64,000 bases of DNA from an uncultured Methanomethylovorans sp. (GCF_963678545.1 NZ_OY782870.1:1240001-1304000), one strand, 5' to 3'. Shown: positions 39,114-47,822, counted from the first letter of the stretch. The notes: generated from the letters alone by a model not told the origin. A program made the numbers and translations.

Positions 39114-40034
39114 TCACAGTTTGAGGTCCCCATTGTCCATAAGCACTTTTAAGTCTTGAAGACTCATCTTTCCTGTTTTTTCCAGTTTCTCTTTAGCAAC
39201 TACCCTTTGTTCCTGCTGTTTCTTTTCATCCTTTACAAGCTGGATATCATTCAATTTTTCAAGGTAGCCATTTAGTTCATCTCTAAGCTGTGAGATCCTT
39301 TGTTTAAGAGGGTCTATTCTTGCTCTTAAAGGCTCTGTAACCCCAAATTTCTCCTTAATCTGAGCATGACAGAGGTCTGCATCTTTGCGCATCTCATCTA
39401 CTTTTTTATAGAGGTCAATCATTTCCAGATGATACTGTTGTGAGACATCAGCAAGTTCCTTTATACTAGAACCTATATTTTCTCCAGGTCCAGGCTGTTG
39501 AGACATTGTAGAGTCATAAGTTTCCTGGATTTTTTTGTGTACTTCGTCTGCTTGCATCGCTGCTTTCAGGCGCTCATCAAGCTGTAACAGCCTGCCAAAT
39601 ACATCAATCTCATGCTGCAGAGGGACATCTGCATTAAGGAAGGTGTCAAGCTCTACAAAATAAGCTTTTGAAATGATATCAACAGTCCCTCTTGAAACCT
39701 GGTTTAATGCATCTCTTTCAGCCTTAAGCTTCATAATTGCATCTGAGGCTTGCTGACTTGCAGACATCCTTGCATTTTTTACATTTTTCAGTTCAGAGAT
39801 CTTAGCGTTTATTTCATCTCTTTTTTCTTTCAATTCCCTAGCTTTTGTGACCATTCCCTTGACTTGGAAATTCAAACCATCCCTTTTTTCCTTAAGCTCT
39901 GCCATATTGGTCCGATGAAGGCGCAGCTCGTTGAATAAGGATCTAAGTTCTCTCTCATCATGAGTTATCTGGGTTCGTAGGTCATTTACCTTCAACTTCA
40001 GATCTTTCTCTGAAATGGATGATGCATCCGTCAT
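39114..40034 (-). CDS. Archaeal coiled-coil protein (COG1340-like)
   Basis: A 306-residue, highly charged, almost wholly helical coiled-coil protein (heptads throughout about 8-290, for example DLKLKVNDLRTQITHDERELRSL). It has no signal peptide or membrane helix. It resembles the widespread archaeal family COG1340 of unknown function. Its start overlaps the stop of the upstream coiled-coil gene by four bases (ATGA), which indicates coupled translation and probably a physical pair. The final residues (KMSLQDLKVLMDNGDLKL) are a non-coiled cap typical of this family. Confidence 0.72.
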   Translation of the reverse strand: MTDASSISEKDLKLKVNDLRTQITHDERELRSLFNELRLHRTNMAELKEKRDGLNFQVKGMVTKARELKEKRDEINAKISELKNVKNARMSASQQASDAIMKLKAERDALNQVSRGTVDIISKAYFVELDTFLNADVPLQHEIDVFGRLLQLDERLKAAMQADEVHKKIQETYDSTMSQQPGPGENIGSSIKELADVSQQYHLEMIDLYKKVDEMRKDADLCHAQIKEKFGVTEPLRARIDPLKQRISQLRDELNGYLEKLNDIQLVKDEKKQQEQRVVAKEKLEKTGKMSLQDLKVLMDNGDLKL

Positions 40035-40663
40035 ACTGCGGTCACCTCTGTCTCTGTATTTTTAAGGCTTCCCCAGTACTTTAAAGCTTCTTTATGACTC
40101 TGTATTCTCTTTTCAAGCCATGAGTGCCTTGGTTTTGCTTTATTAAGCTCGTCTTCTTGAAGCCTTTGATTTTCTATTAATGCACATTCAAGGCCTGATG
40201 CAGCTATGAGTTCCTCGTGCGATATTACTGCTTCTTCTATCTTAGACCTTATAGAGAATTTGCTTTCCAAAGTTTCTCCAATAGAAAGAGCTGATAAGAT
40301 TGACTCAACTATCTCTTTTTCCTCATTTACAGGGGAAAGCAATTTCGCTTTTGTTATATTATCACGTATGATATTAACATCCTTCTGCTGCATACCTGAT
40401 TCAATTAACTTTTCCAGCATAATTTCTGCCTGATGGTAAAGTTGCTGGCGTTTTTCTTTAAGTACATCTATGCGTTCTAGTAGCTCTTCATGTTTTTTCT
40501 TACTATCGTCTATTCCCTGAGAGTAAGACGAAAATCTTGTATCAAGCTCTTCGAATTCAAAATTGTACTTCTCTAACATTCTATTGTGCTTGAGGATCAC
40601 TGCATCGATAAGACCTTCACGGTCATATAAAGTAACCCCTACACCATCTCCTTCGGTGGTCAT
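40031..40663 (-). CDS. Coiled-coil protein coupled to the COG1340-like gene
   Basis: A 210-residue charged, helical protein with a long coiled coil (about 25-80, VLKEKRQQLYHQAEIMLEKL) and a second helical region (about 110-200). I do not recognise the family beyond archaeal coiled-coil proteins. GGAG five bases before the ATG supports the start, and a strong TATA element lies 46 bp upstream of it. Co-expression with the overlapping downstream coiled-coil gene is certain from the four-base overlap; a hetero-oligomer is a reasonable inference. Confidence 0.68.
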   Translation of the reverse strand: MTTEGDGVGVTLYDREGLIDAVILKHNRMLEKYNFEFEELDTRFSSYSQGIDDSKKKHEELLERIDVLKEKRQQLYHQAEIMLEKLIESGMQQKDVNIIRDNITKAKLLSPVNEEKEIVESILSALSIGETLESKFSIRSKIEEAVISHEELIAASGLECALIENQRLQEDELNKAKPRHSWLEKRIQSHKEALKYWGSLKNTETEVTAV

Positions 40664-40708
40664 TCATTTGTCTCCAACTAGATTATATTTGTGACAACTA
40701 TCCATTAT

Positions 40709-40720
40709 TATATATATAAA
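40709..40720 (-). promoter_or_regulatory. TATA element for the coiled-coil gene pair
   Basis: On the minus strand the run TTTATATATATAA at about 40708-40720 is a strong archaeal TATA match. It is placed to start transcription about 25 bases further on, upstream of the ATG at 40663. Confidence 0.5.
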
Positions 40721-40731
40721 TGTCGTCAGCA

Positions 40732-41022
40732 TTATACTCGGAATACTTGAGCATGTGGCACACCATTGATGTATATCACACTTTGTGGATTCACCACACC
40801 ACAGTTTATAGCACATTGAATACATTTTATTCCAAAAAGGTTGGCTGTGGTTGCATTCTTCAGAGCTTTTTCAACGCTTTCGGAATCAACTATTTCCCCA
40901 CAAAAAAACCCTTCATTCACTGTTACTGTGATATTTCCTTCTTTTAAGGTCTTCCCAAGGATCTCCTTGTCACATATAGCAACAACTACATTGCTACCGG
41001 AACTATGGACCTTCAGATACAT
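40732..41022 (-). CDS. DUF424 family archaeal protein
   Basis: A 96-residue protein matching the archaeal family DUF424 (PF04242): MYLKVHSSGSNVVVAICDKE, GFFCGEIVDSESVEKALKN and ANLFGIKCIQCAINCGVV with three cysteines in a likely metal or thiol site. The function is unknown. The ATG at 41022 lies ten bases after the MCM stop, with GAGG straddling that stop, so it is translated from the MCM message. The link to the replicative helicase suggests a DNA- or translation-related role but is only positional. Confidence 0.8.
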   Translation of the reverse strand: MYLKVHSSGSNVVVAICDKEILGKTLKEGNITVTVNEGFFCGEIVDSESVEKALKNATTANLFGIKCIQCAINCGVVNPQSVIYINGVPHAQVFRV

Positions 41023-41032
41023 CAATTATTCC

Positions 41033-43123
41033 TCATACAAGCTTCACACTATCATGGTCTGGCTTCATCAGATCTCCAGACCTGCGCATTTTTGCGATCA
41101 TTTCTTCTGCATGGGCTCTGTCAATACCTTCTACAGATGCTTCCGCATAAATCTCTTCAAGAGGTGCTTTACCAGCAGGATGTCTACCACCCACTTGTCT
41201 GATGATCTCTTTGATCACTTTTATTTTATCTCTCTGGCTCTTGCTGGTACCAGATGCTATTACATCCACATCGAAAGCTCCTGTGGATGGGTCGACACCG
41301 ACTTGCTTCATGCATGAATATACTATTTTTGTCGTACGTTTTGCATCGTCCATAGTAACAACATTGCTAAGGCGCACTCTTGCACTTGCTTCTGCAAGTC
41401 TTACAAGGGCTTCCAACTGCCTGGCTGTTACCGGGACGGGGGCATCTTTGCCTTCTCCCATTTTACGCAGGTCCATGTAAAACTTCACCAAATGTTCCCT
41501 TGCTTCTTCTTCCATTATGGGGAAAATATTTCTGCGTGAATAAGCTACATATTTTCTCATAAGGTCTGGGTCGATATCAGGTATAATAACTTCCATCTGT
41601 TCATCGACTTGTTCTTGGGTCACTTTACTAGTAGCCATCTTTTTGCGTTGTTCAGAAAGTTCACCTGCATAATGGGACTTAAGTATATGCTTAGCAATCC
41701 GAGTATCTTTCTCCTCATTTGGTGTGTCAAGAAGCACGAAGATCATATCAAACCTTGACATGAGTGCCGGGGGCATATTGATTTGTTGGGCGATTCCCTC
41801 GTACCTATCAAATCTTCCATATTTTGGGTTAGCAGCACCAAGAAGCGCACATCTGGATTTTAGTGTGGCGAGTATTCCCGCTTTTGCAATGGATATCGTT
41901 TGCTGCTCCATAGCTTCGTGGAGCGCACTTTTGTCTTCAGAACGCATTTTGTCCATTTCGTCCACTGCGGCAATACCCATATCAGCCATTACCAATGCTC
42001 CAGCTTCCAGTGTCCAGCGTCCATCTCCCATTTCATCCTTCACAGCGGCTGCAGTAAGACCACTACTTGAGGCACTCTTTCCTGAAGCAAATACGCCTCT
42101 GGGCGCAAGTTTTACCATGTAGCGAAGAAGTTGACTTTTTGCCACACCCGGGTCACCCACAAAAAGCATGTGAATATCTCCTCTTACCCTTGACCCATCT
42201 GGGAGATGCTTTGGAACGCCGGAAAATAGCTGCAGGGCCAATGCTTCTTTTACCTCCTCGAGACCGTAGATCGAAGGTGCAATAGACTGGATTATCTTAT
42301 CGTATATGTGTGGGTCCTGACTCATCTCATGGATAATGTCTTCCTCTTCAGGGGTTATCTTCAGCTCATCGAACTCTCTATCTACATTCTCAATGGAATT
42401 TGCATCAAGTACAAGATCATAAAAGGGGGATTTACCCTCACGGGTGGTACGTTGGTGGGAACGAAGAACACCATTGATTACTATCCTGTCACCAGGTTTT
42501 ACAATACCTGCGAGATCTTCTTCTACATCCACATCCAAGCTCTGTGGTTGTGTTCCTCCCCTCAGGTTTTCAGGTGATTCCTGTATCTGCAGTTTTTGGG
42601 CATCCACGAATACGGACTGCTCCATAAGTATCTTAAAAGGTCCTCTTTTACCACATGTATCATTCTCACATTCCAGAGGCTCTACGAATTTCATTTCAGT
42701 TTGTGGCACGAAAGTAGCATTTCCACATCGCATGCACATAAAGGCAGCATTTATTATCTTGGGGCGAACTTCAGTGGCTTTGCGGATCATGCCCTCAATA
42801 GCAATGAATTTCATCAGATTCTTACTTCTCAGGTCCCTAATTGGTATCTTGCCGGGAACCTTTTCAAACCTGACCTTTGCCTTATCCAGGGTCTTATCGA
42901 TTGGCAGATCTATTTCCTGCAAGGCCTTATCTGCAGAAGGCAACACTTCGGAAGGTTGCTCTAACAGTTCTGCAGCTAGTTCTCTATCAAAGACCTCAAG
43001 ATTTGAAAAATCAACTGTAAGACTTCTCTGTTCAGGGTATTCATTAGCAAGCTGAAGAATATCATCCCAGTAATACTGCTTTAGGAATACCTTAAAGTTA
43101 TCTTCCCATTTTATTTCTGTCAT
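41033..43123 (-). CDS. mcm: Replicative DNA helicase MCM
   Basis: A 696-residue archaeal MCM, the hexameric 3'-5' replicative helicase. The N-terminal domain has a C4 zinc ribbon (CMRCGNATFVP...CENDTCGKRGPF, about 129-160). The AAA+ core has Walker A GDPGVAKSQLLRY, Walker B AAVDEMDKM, sensor 1 LGAANPKYGRF and arginine finger PPALMSRFDMI. A winged helix closes the C-terminus (about 615-696, PLEEIYAEASVEGI). Length is typical and there is no intein. It is the first gene of an MCM-DUF424 unit. TrmJ lies upstream on the same strand after an 86-bp gap. Confidence 0.96.
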   Translation of the reverse strand: MTEIKWEDNFKVFLKQYYWDDILQLANEYPEQRSLTVDFSNLEVFDRELAAELLEQPSEVLPSADKALQEIDLPIDKTLDKAKVRFEKVPGKIPIRDLRSKNLMKFIAIEGMIRKATEVRPKIINAAFMCMRCGNATFVPQTEMKFVEPLECENDTCGKRGPFKILMEQSVFVDAQKLQIQESPENLRGGTQPQSLDVDVEEDLAGIVKPGDRIVINGVLRSHQRTTREGKSPFYDLVLDANSIENVDREFDELKITPEEEDIIHEMSQDPHIYDKIIQSIAPSIYGLEEVKEALALQLFSGVPKHLPDGSRVRGDIHMLFVGDPGVAKSQLLRYMVKLAPRGVFASGKSASSSGLTAAAVKDEMGDGRWTLEAGALVMADMGIAAVDEMDKMRSEDKSALHEAMEQQTISIAKAGILATLKSRCALLGAANPKYGRFDRYEGIAQQINMPPALMSRFDMIFVLLDTPNEEKDTRIAKHILKSHYAGELSEQRKKMATSKVTQEQVDEQMEVIIPDIDPDLMRKYVAYSRRNIFPIMEEEAREHLVKFYMDLRKMGEGKDAPVPVTARQLEALVRLAEASARVRLSNVVTMDDAKRTTKIVYSCMKQVGVDPSTGAFDVDVIASGTSKSQRDKIKVIKEIIRQVGGRHPAGKAPLEEIYAEASVEGIDRAHAEEMIAKMRRSGDLMKPDHDSVKLV

Positions 43124-43209
43124 ATCTTTCTCAAAGTTAGCTGCGCAGATTTAGTCTCGGCACCAACCATTGTTTTTAATTTATATCAATATTTCGTGTA
43201 TACATATGG

Positions 43210-43920
43210 TCAAATTTTTTTATTCAAATCTAGGTTCCTTTGTATCCTGCGCAGGACTCCTCTTAGGGTTTGTACTTCCCTTGGAATTAGGCGTGCTCTT
43301 CCGAATATCCTTTTCAGCATAAGTTCCGTCTTTTCTTTTTTGTGTGCAGGGTAAGCAATGTCATCCAGCACCTGGGTAATATGTTCCATTAACAGCTTAG
43401 TGTCAAAAGGGTCTGCAAATGGTGTTTCTCCTGCCTGCACATCGCTTAATTCGTATAGTATCACTGCAACAGCATGTGACATGTTCATCACTGGGTAGAT
43501 TTCGGATGTAGGAATGGTAAGGATCATGTCCATCATACGCAGTTCATCGTTTGTGAAACCTTTATCCTCCCTGCCAAAGAGTAGTGCAATGGTCCCGGAG
43601 TATCCCTCCAGATGTTTTTTCAGTTCTCTGGGAACATGTGCTGGGATACGTATGTGCTCATCGAATTTACTGCCTGTTATACCAGTGGTGCCTATAAGGA
43701 GGTTGGCACCTGCAACAGCTTCTTCTATTCTGTTCGTGATGGTTGCACCTTCAAGTACATCACGTGCATGAGATGACATTGCACGTGCTTCTCCTTCAAG
43801 TGGGCATGGGTTTACCATCGCAAGGTCTGTAAAACCAAAATTCTTCATTGCCCTAGCCACCGAGCCTACATTTCCCTGATACAAAGGCTCAACGAGCACT
43901 ACTCTGAAATTAAGAGACAT
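43210..43920 (-). CDS. trmJ: tRNA 2'-O-methyltransferase TrmJ (SpoU/SPOUT family)
   Basis: A 236-residue SPOUT enzyme. The three SpoU motifs are clear: VVLVEPLYQGNVGSVARAMKNFG (motif 1), IALLFGREDKGFTNDEL (motif 2) and PVMNMSHAVAVILYEL (motif 3, the knotted AdoMet site). The helical C-terminal extension (about 165-236) is that of TrmJ. Archaeal TrmJ is known to 2'-O-methylate C32 of tRNAs. Substrate preference is inferred from the family. A good TATA element lies 44 bp upstream of the ATG. Confidence 0.9.
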   Translation of the reverse strand: MSLNFRVVLVEPLYQGNVGSVARAMKNFGFTDLAMVNPCPLEGEARAMSSHARDVLEGATITNRIEEAVAGANLLIGTTGITGSKFDEHIRIPAHVPRELKKHLEGYSGTIALLFGREDKGFTNDELRMMDMILTIPTSEIYPVMNMSHAVAVILYELSDVQAGETPFADPFDTKLLMEHITQVLDDIAYPAHKKEKTELMLKRIFGRARLIPREVQTLRGVLRRIQRNLDLNKKI

Positions 43921-43963
43921 AATATATCCTTGATGTTTTAGGGAGCCTATAGGTGACTGCAGA

Positions 43964-43971
43964 TTATATAA
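43964..43971 (-). promoter_or_regulatory. TATA element of trmJ
   Basis: The perfect self-complementary octamer TTATATAA, preceded on the minus strand by a possible BRE-like TTAGCC, lies 44 bases before the trmJ ATG. Confidence 0.5.
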
Positions 43972-44073
43972 GGCTAATTATGCAAGTAGTTATCAAATAC
44001 ATCTTTGAATATTAACAGTTGAGTTAAATTACACAGAGAGATAAATTTAGTGTGCTTTAAGGGGACATGAGTT

Positions 44074-44640
44074 ATGAAATTTGCATTTATCGTATATGAT
44101 GATCTAACTCTACTAGATTTTTCAGGAATCTATGATCCAATTACAAGACTGAAAAGTATGTTTTTCATCAAAGATTTGCAATATGATGTGTGCGCTTTAA
44201 AAGAAACAGTCCGATCATTTGAGGGGCTGGAGCTCAAACCAAATAAAGTTAACAATAATTTAAGTGAATATGATTATGTATTTTTACCGGGTGGAAATGG
44301 AATAATGTCCCTGTTGAATGATAATGATTTTTTAACATGGATACGAAGTATCTCTTCAAATACAACTATGACTGCTGTATGTGGAGGTACTTTATTATTA
44401 GGAGCTGCAGGATTATTGAATGGAAAAAGAGCAACCACACATCCAATGCTGATGAATTTCTTGAATAAGTATACAGATAAAGTTTCAGATATGAGAATCG
44501 TGGAAGATGGAAACATTATCACAGCCAGAGGTGTTACAGCATCTATTGATCTAGGATTGTACTTATGCGAAAAAATAGCCGGAATCGAAGTAAGAACAAA
44601 GATTCAGAAGCAAATGGATTATTTGGCATACAATGGTTAA
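44074..44640 (+). CDS. DJ-1/PfpI family protein (isonitrile-hydratase-like)
   Basis: A 188-residue single-domain DJ-1/PfpI protein. The nucleophile elbow TAVCGGTLLLGAAGLLNGKRATTHP places the catalytic Cys at 103; DFSGIYDPI near the N-terminus and ARGVTASIDLGLYL near the C-terminus are those of the isonitrile hydratase/transcription-regulator branch. Related enzymes act on isonitriles or glyoxals or serve as stress chaperones; the reaction here is not known. GGGGA precedes the ATG by nine bases. It is the first of four small same-strand genes (44.0-46.8 kb) with AT-rich composition that do not belong to core methanogen pathways. Confidence 0.8.
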   Translation: MKFAFIVYDDLTLLDFSGIYDPITRLKSMFFIKDLQYDVCALKETVRSFEGLELKPNKVNNNLSEYDYVFLPGGNGIMSLLNDNDFLTWIRSISSNTTMTAVCGGTLLLGAAGLLNGKRATTHPMLMNFLNKYTDKVSDMRIVEDGNIITARGVTASIDLGLYLCEKIAGIEVRTKIQKQMDYLAYNG

Positions 44641-44681
44641 TTGGAGTAATAGTTAACTTCAAAACATGAGGGGGGACGGGA

Positions 44682-45296
44682 ATGAAGGCTGAAAGCACCA
44701 ATATTCAAGATTATATTAAAAGAACCGACGTTATAGATTATGATAATGAACTGATCCTTTCCAAATGTCATGAGTTAGAGAATGGTACAATAGATGAGAT
44801 TGATTTGATAAAAAAGATTTATGAATTTGTAAGGGATGAAATATCTCATTCAGGTGATATTGGCGCACAAGAAGTTACATATAAGGCATCGGAGGTCTTG
44901 GGATCTGGTCATGGGATATGTTGTGCCAAATCCCACTTGCTTGCAGCTCTGCTGCGATCCTTTTCAATACCAACCGGTTTTTGCTATCAGAATCTTTGTT
45001 CGGACAATGATGCCGACAGAAAAGTTTTACACGGTCTTAATGCGGTATATCTGAAGGACTTTGGAATATGGATTCGATTAGATGCCAGAGGAAATAAAGA
45101 AGGTGTGGATGCTCAGTTTAGTACCCATGAAGAAAAAATTGCCTGGCCAATTAACAAAGAGCTTGGTGAAGAAGACAATGAACTAATATACACAGATCCA
45201 AACAGTACTGTGATTGAGGTTATGAGAAGAAGTAAAGATCGAGATGAATTGTGGACCTATTGGGAACTTTGTCTAAAGGACTTATTTGATACTTAA
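44682..45296 (+). CDS. Transglutaminase-like cysteine protease-fold protein
   Basis: A 204-residue protein with a transglutaminase core. The triad is visible: Cys80 in GHGICCAKSHLLAALLR, His117 in VLHGLNAVYL, and Asp134 in IRLDARGN. There is no signal peptide, so it should act in the cytoplasm as a protease, amidase or deamidase rather than a classical crosslinker. A very strong ribosome binding site (GAGGGGGGA) precedes the ATG. It lies 41 bp after the DJ-1 gene and 43 bp before the phosphopantetheinyl transferase, consistent with one transcript. Confidence 0.8.
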   Translation: MKAESTNIQDYIKRTDVIDYDNELILSKCHELENGTIDEIDLIKKIYEFVRDEISHSGDIGAQEVTYKASEVLGSGHGICCAKSHLLAALLRSFSIPTGFCYQNLCSDNDADRKVLHGLNAVYLKDFGIWIRLDARGNKEGVDAQFSTHEEKIAWPINKELGEEDNELIYTDPNSTVIEVMRRSKDRDELWTYWELCLKDLFDT

Positions 45297-45339
45297 ATTA
45301 TATGATTAATTATACAACACTTCTTTACAGGGGCCTTTT

Positions 45340-46023
45340 ATGAAAATCGAACACTTTACATCATCCACTGTTTCGGCAGAACAAGTGTTTTATCTCTGGA
45401 AAGAAAATGATGTTCTTATTTTCATGATCTATCTTGATGATTATCCTTATCCAACTGCAGATCATCTTAATAAGGTGGAGAGAATGCATCTGGATTCACT
45501 GAAAACAGAGCATTTCAAAAAAAGGTATATTGTATCCAGAATGATTCTTAAGTACCTCTCTGGTTTCCTTAAAGAAAAAACATGGTCTAGCATTTCCACT
45601 GTCAAAGACAAACATGGAAGAGTTCATGTATGCGATCATAGTGATCTGCATGTCTGTATCGCTTACACTAAAAATATTATTGCCCTTGCGATATCCAAAA
45701 TGGATTTGGGTATTGATATAGAAGTTATAATGTCAAGGTCGGTTACAAGCATCTCAAAGTCAATTGACAGATCATTGCCTGACAACAGTCCATCTAAAAA
45801 TGGCTCTGATTTTCTTGTCATGTGGACCTTGAAAGAAGCATATTGCAAATTATCAAATGAAACGATGTTCTCCAATCTGAATCGGAAATTAGATTTGTCA
45901 GATTTTTATCACTCAAGTTATATCATAGATACTGAATACCTGCTTGCACTCGTTACAAAGTCGCACCCCTATAAAGTAAGCATAGCTTTTCTTCAAAAAA
46001 TTGATTTTCTTACTTTACAATGA
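45340..46023 (+). CDS. Sfp-type 4'-phosphopantetheinyl transferase
   Basis: A 227-residue protein of the Sfp/AcpT class. LGIDIEVI gives the Mg-binding Asp126 and Glu128, and the signature W-x-x-K-E-A-x-x-K is WTLKEAYCK (Trp162, Lys165, Glu166, Lys170). The N-terminal half contains RYIVSRMILKYLS, matching the R..R.LLR..L block that contacts CoA. These enzymes transfer phosphopantetheine from CoA to a serine of a carrier protein. Archaea mostly lack fatty acid synthase and carrier proteins, and no carrier, polyketide or peptide synthetase lies in the window, so its substrate is unknown. The gene was probably acquired horizontally. Confidence 0.83.
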   Translation: MKIEHFTSSTVSAEQVFYLWKENDVLIFMIYLDDYPYPTADHLNKVERMHLDSLKTEHFKKRYIVSRMILKYLSGFLKEKTWSSISTVKDKHGRVHVCDHSDLHVCIAYTKNIIALAISKMDLGIDIEVIMSRSVTSISKSIDRSLPDNSPSKNGSDFLVMWTLKEAYCKLSNETMFSNLNRKLDLSDFYHSSYIIDTEYLLALVTKSHPYKVSIAFLQKIDFLTLQ

Positions 46024-46134
46024 ATTAACATTGCCTTTCCAATTTCAATTTATAATCTAAGTCTAAGACTAGAACAAACTCTTACCTAGGGTAAATTACG
46101 AGTATCTATATGTCTTAGCTGTTAAAATAAAATA

Positions 46135-46153
46135 TGCCTAATCATTTTAGGCA
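46135..46153 (+). promoter_or_regulatory. Hairpin upstream of the GyrI-like gene
   Basis: TGCCTAA and TTAGGCA are exact 7-base arms around a 5-base loop, followed by A-rich sequence and the GGTGACGGG ribosome binding site. It could be an operator or a leader hairpin. The region 46024-46179 has no gene. Confidence 0.3.
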
Positions 46154-46179
46154 AAAAATAAATTATGTAAGGTGACGGG

Positions 46180-46791
46180 ATGACAAAGATAGATCTCAAA
46201 AAGGAGATGAAGCAACTTTACAGTTCATCTGCAAAAGAAGTATCTGTAGTGGAAGTACCTTCAATGTCCTATCTAATGATAGATGGGAAAGGTAACCCTA
46301 ACACTTCACAAGACTATATGGACTCCATTGAGGCACTGTACGCTGTGTCCTATAATCTAAAATTCCTTTCTAAAAAAGGTGTTAACCCTACAGATTATGT
46401 TGTTATGCCCCTTGAAGGTTTGTGGTGGGCAGATAACATGGCAGAGTTTAGTATCGAAAATAAGGGTACTTGGAAATGGACATCGATGATCGTGCAGCCT
46501 TCATTTGTTACTGAAGCAATGTTCATCCAGGCGCTTGAGCAGGTTGAAAAGAAGAAAGGCCTTACAGCTCTTTCCAGAATGCGTTTTGAAAAGTATGATG
46601 AAGGTTCATCTGCCCAAATAATGCATATAGGCCCCTATGCTGCTGAAACTCCTATTATCTGCAAGTTGCATAAGTTCATAGAGGACAATGGATATTCACT
46701 TCGAGGAAAACATCACGAGATATATCTGAGTGATCCCAGGAAGGCTGCTCCAGAGAAACTAAAGACTATCATCCGCCAGCCAATAAAGTAG
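46180..46791 (+). CDS. GyrI-like small-molecule-binding domain protein
   Basis: A 203-residue stand-alone GyrI-like/AraC effector-binding protein (COG4832 type). It opens KKEMKQLYSSSAKEVSVVEVPSMSYLMIDGKGNPNTS and closes with HHEIYLSDPRKAAPEKLKTIIRQPIK, the typical ends of the family. Members bind hydrophobic cations or cofactors, and some hydrolyse cyclopropanoid toxins; a sensing or detoxifying role is likely. GGTGACGGG is a strong ribosome binding site. The stop is TAG with 33 open codons after it, but the protein already ends at the normal family length, so readthrough is not proposed. Confidence 0.8.
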   Translation: MTKIDLKKEMKQLYSSSAKEVSVVEVPSMSYLMIDGKGNPNTSQDYMDSIEALYAVSYNLKFLSKKGVNPTDYVVMPLEGLWWADNMAEFSIENKGTWKWTSMIVQPSFVTEAMFIQALEQVEKKKGLTALSRMRFEKYDEGSSAQIMHIGPYAAETPIICKLHKFIEDNGYSLRGKHHEIYLSDPRKAAPEKLKTIIRQPIK

Positions 46792-46895
46792 AAAACAAAG
46801 GATTTTGTTCATCTTCAAATCCCACACAAATTCTATTCAACTGGAATCATGCCAACCGCAAATCATCTAAACCATCCTGTCATATAAAATATAGA

Positions 46896-47783
46896 ATGAT
46901 AGACGAAGTCATCAAAGTGTTTAAACAACTGGATAGTAAGGACATACGTATCCTCACTGGCATAGAAATAGGAATGAAAGATTACGAGTGGGTGCCTGTT
47001 GAGAATGTCATGAAATTTACCCGCATGACATATGATCATTTGTCCTTTCGGCTCAAAAAGCTTGGCAAATTGAAAATGTTTGCTTTCACAACCGTTCCCT
47101 ACGAAGGTTATCAGATATATTTTGAAGGGTACGATGCCCTGGCCCTGCATACATTTGTGCAGAGAAAGACTATTAGTGCCATTGGCAACGAAATTGGTGT
47201 TGGCAAGGAATCAGTTGTACTGGAAGCTATGAAAGAATCTGAACTGGGTATTGGAGATCCTGAAGGTGTGGTTATCAAGTTCCACCGGGAAGGTCGTACC
47301 AGTTTCACACAGGTAAAACGTAATCGCAGTCATATAGGTGACCGTGAGCATATGTCATGGATATATGCAGCTCGGCTTGCAGCAAAACGTGAAGCAGACA
47401 TTATAAGCAAGCTCTATCCTGAGGTTTCTGTTCCAAAGCTTATCGATTACAATCGTCATGCTATTGTTATGGAGATCGCCAAAGGCTCCTTGTTGTACAA
47501 GACAAAGCTGGAAGATCCGCAGTGGTTCTTCGATGAGATACTCAGGCAATTGAAGCTGGCTTATGCAAAAGGTATCATACACGCTGATATGAGCGAGTAT
47601 AACACTTTTGTGCACGAGGACGGTGTGCAGATAATCGACTGGCCACAGTATGTTGAGCCTTCACATCCACATGCCGATGAACTGCTGGAACGGGATATTT
47701 CTAATATTCTTTCCTTTTTCAAGCGCAAGTACGAGCTGGAGGCGGAACTTGAATCATCGGTGGCGTATGTAAAAGGCCAGTGA
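46896..47783 (+). CDS. rio2: RIO2-type serine/threonine protein kinase
   Basis: A 295-residue archaeal RIO2 kinase. The N-terminal Rio2 winged helix (about 1-85, KVFKQLDSKDIRILTGIEIGM) precedes the RIO kinase fold with P-loop IGVGKESVVLEA, catalytic Lys in GVVIKFHREGRTSF, catalytic loop GIIHADMSEYNTFV and metal site IIDWPQYV. RIO2 acts in maturation of the small ribosomal subunit. No convincing Shine-Dalgarno precedes the ATG, but the family alignment fixes it. The DUF460 gene follows after 39 bp. Confidence 0.93.
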   Translation: MIDEVIKVFKQLDSKDIRILTGIEIGMKDYEWVPVENVMKFTRMTYDHLSFRLKKLGKLKMFAFTTVPYEGYQIYFEGYDALALHTFVQRKTISAIGNEIGVGKESVVLEAMKESELGIGDPEGVVIKFHREGRTSFTQVKRNRSHIGDREHMSWIYAARLAAKREADIISKLYPEVSVPKLIDYNRHAIVMEIAKGSLLYKTKLEDPQWFFDEILRQLKLAYAKGIIHADMSEYNTFVHEDGVQIIDWPQYVEPSHPHADELLERDISNILSFFKRKYELEAELESSVAYVKGQ

Positions 47784-47787
47784 ACAC

Positions 47788-47796
47788 AAATATATT
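47788..47796 (+). promoter_or_regulatory. TATA element of the DUF460 gene
   Basis: AAATATATT lies about 31 bases before the ATG at 47823, the spacing expected if transcription starts at or next to the start codon. No Shine-Dalgarno is present, so the message may be leaderless. Confidence 0.45.
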
Positions 47797-47822
47797 CCAG
47801 CAATCGAATAACTATCTAATGT

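Noticed and set aside
42444..43055. Open frame of about 200 codons opposite mcm
   Set aside because: Antisense to the MCM N-terminal domain with Ser-rich, non-protein-like composition.
46789..46893. TAG stop of the GyrI-like gene followed by 33 open codons, considered as pyrrolysine readthrough
   Set aside because: The protein already ends at the family's usual C-terminus (LKTIIRQPIK), and the extension runs into the RIO2 promoter region with weak protein character.
46880..46893. ATATAAAATATAG as the TATA box of the RIO2 gene
   Set aside because: It ends two bases before the ATG, so transcription would start inside the gene.
46792..46895. TTCAAATCCCACA examined as a tRNA T-loop or 3' end
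   Set aside because: No matching acceptor, D or anticodon stems were found around it.
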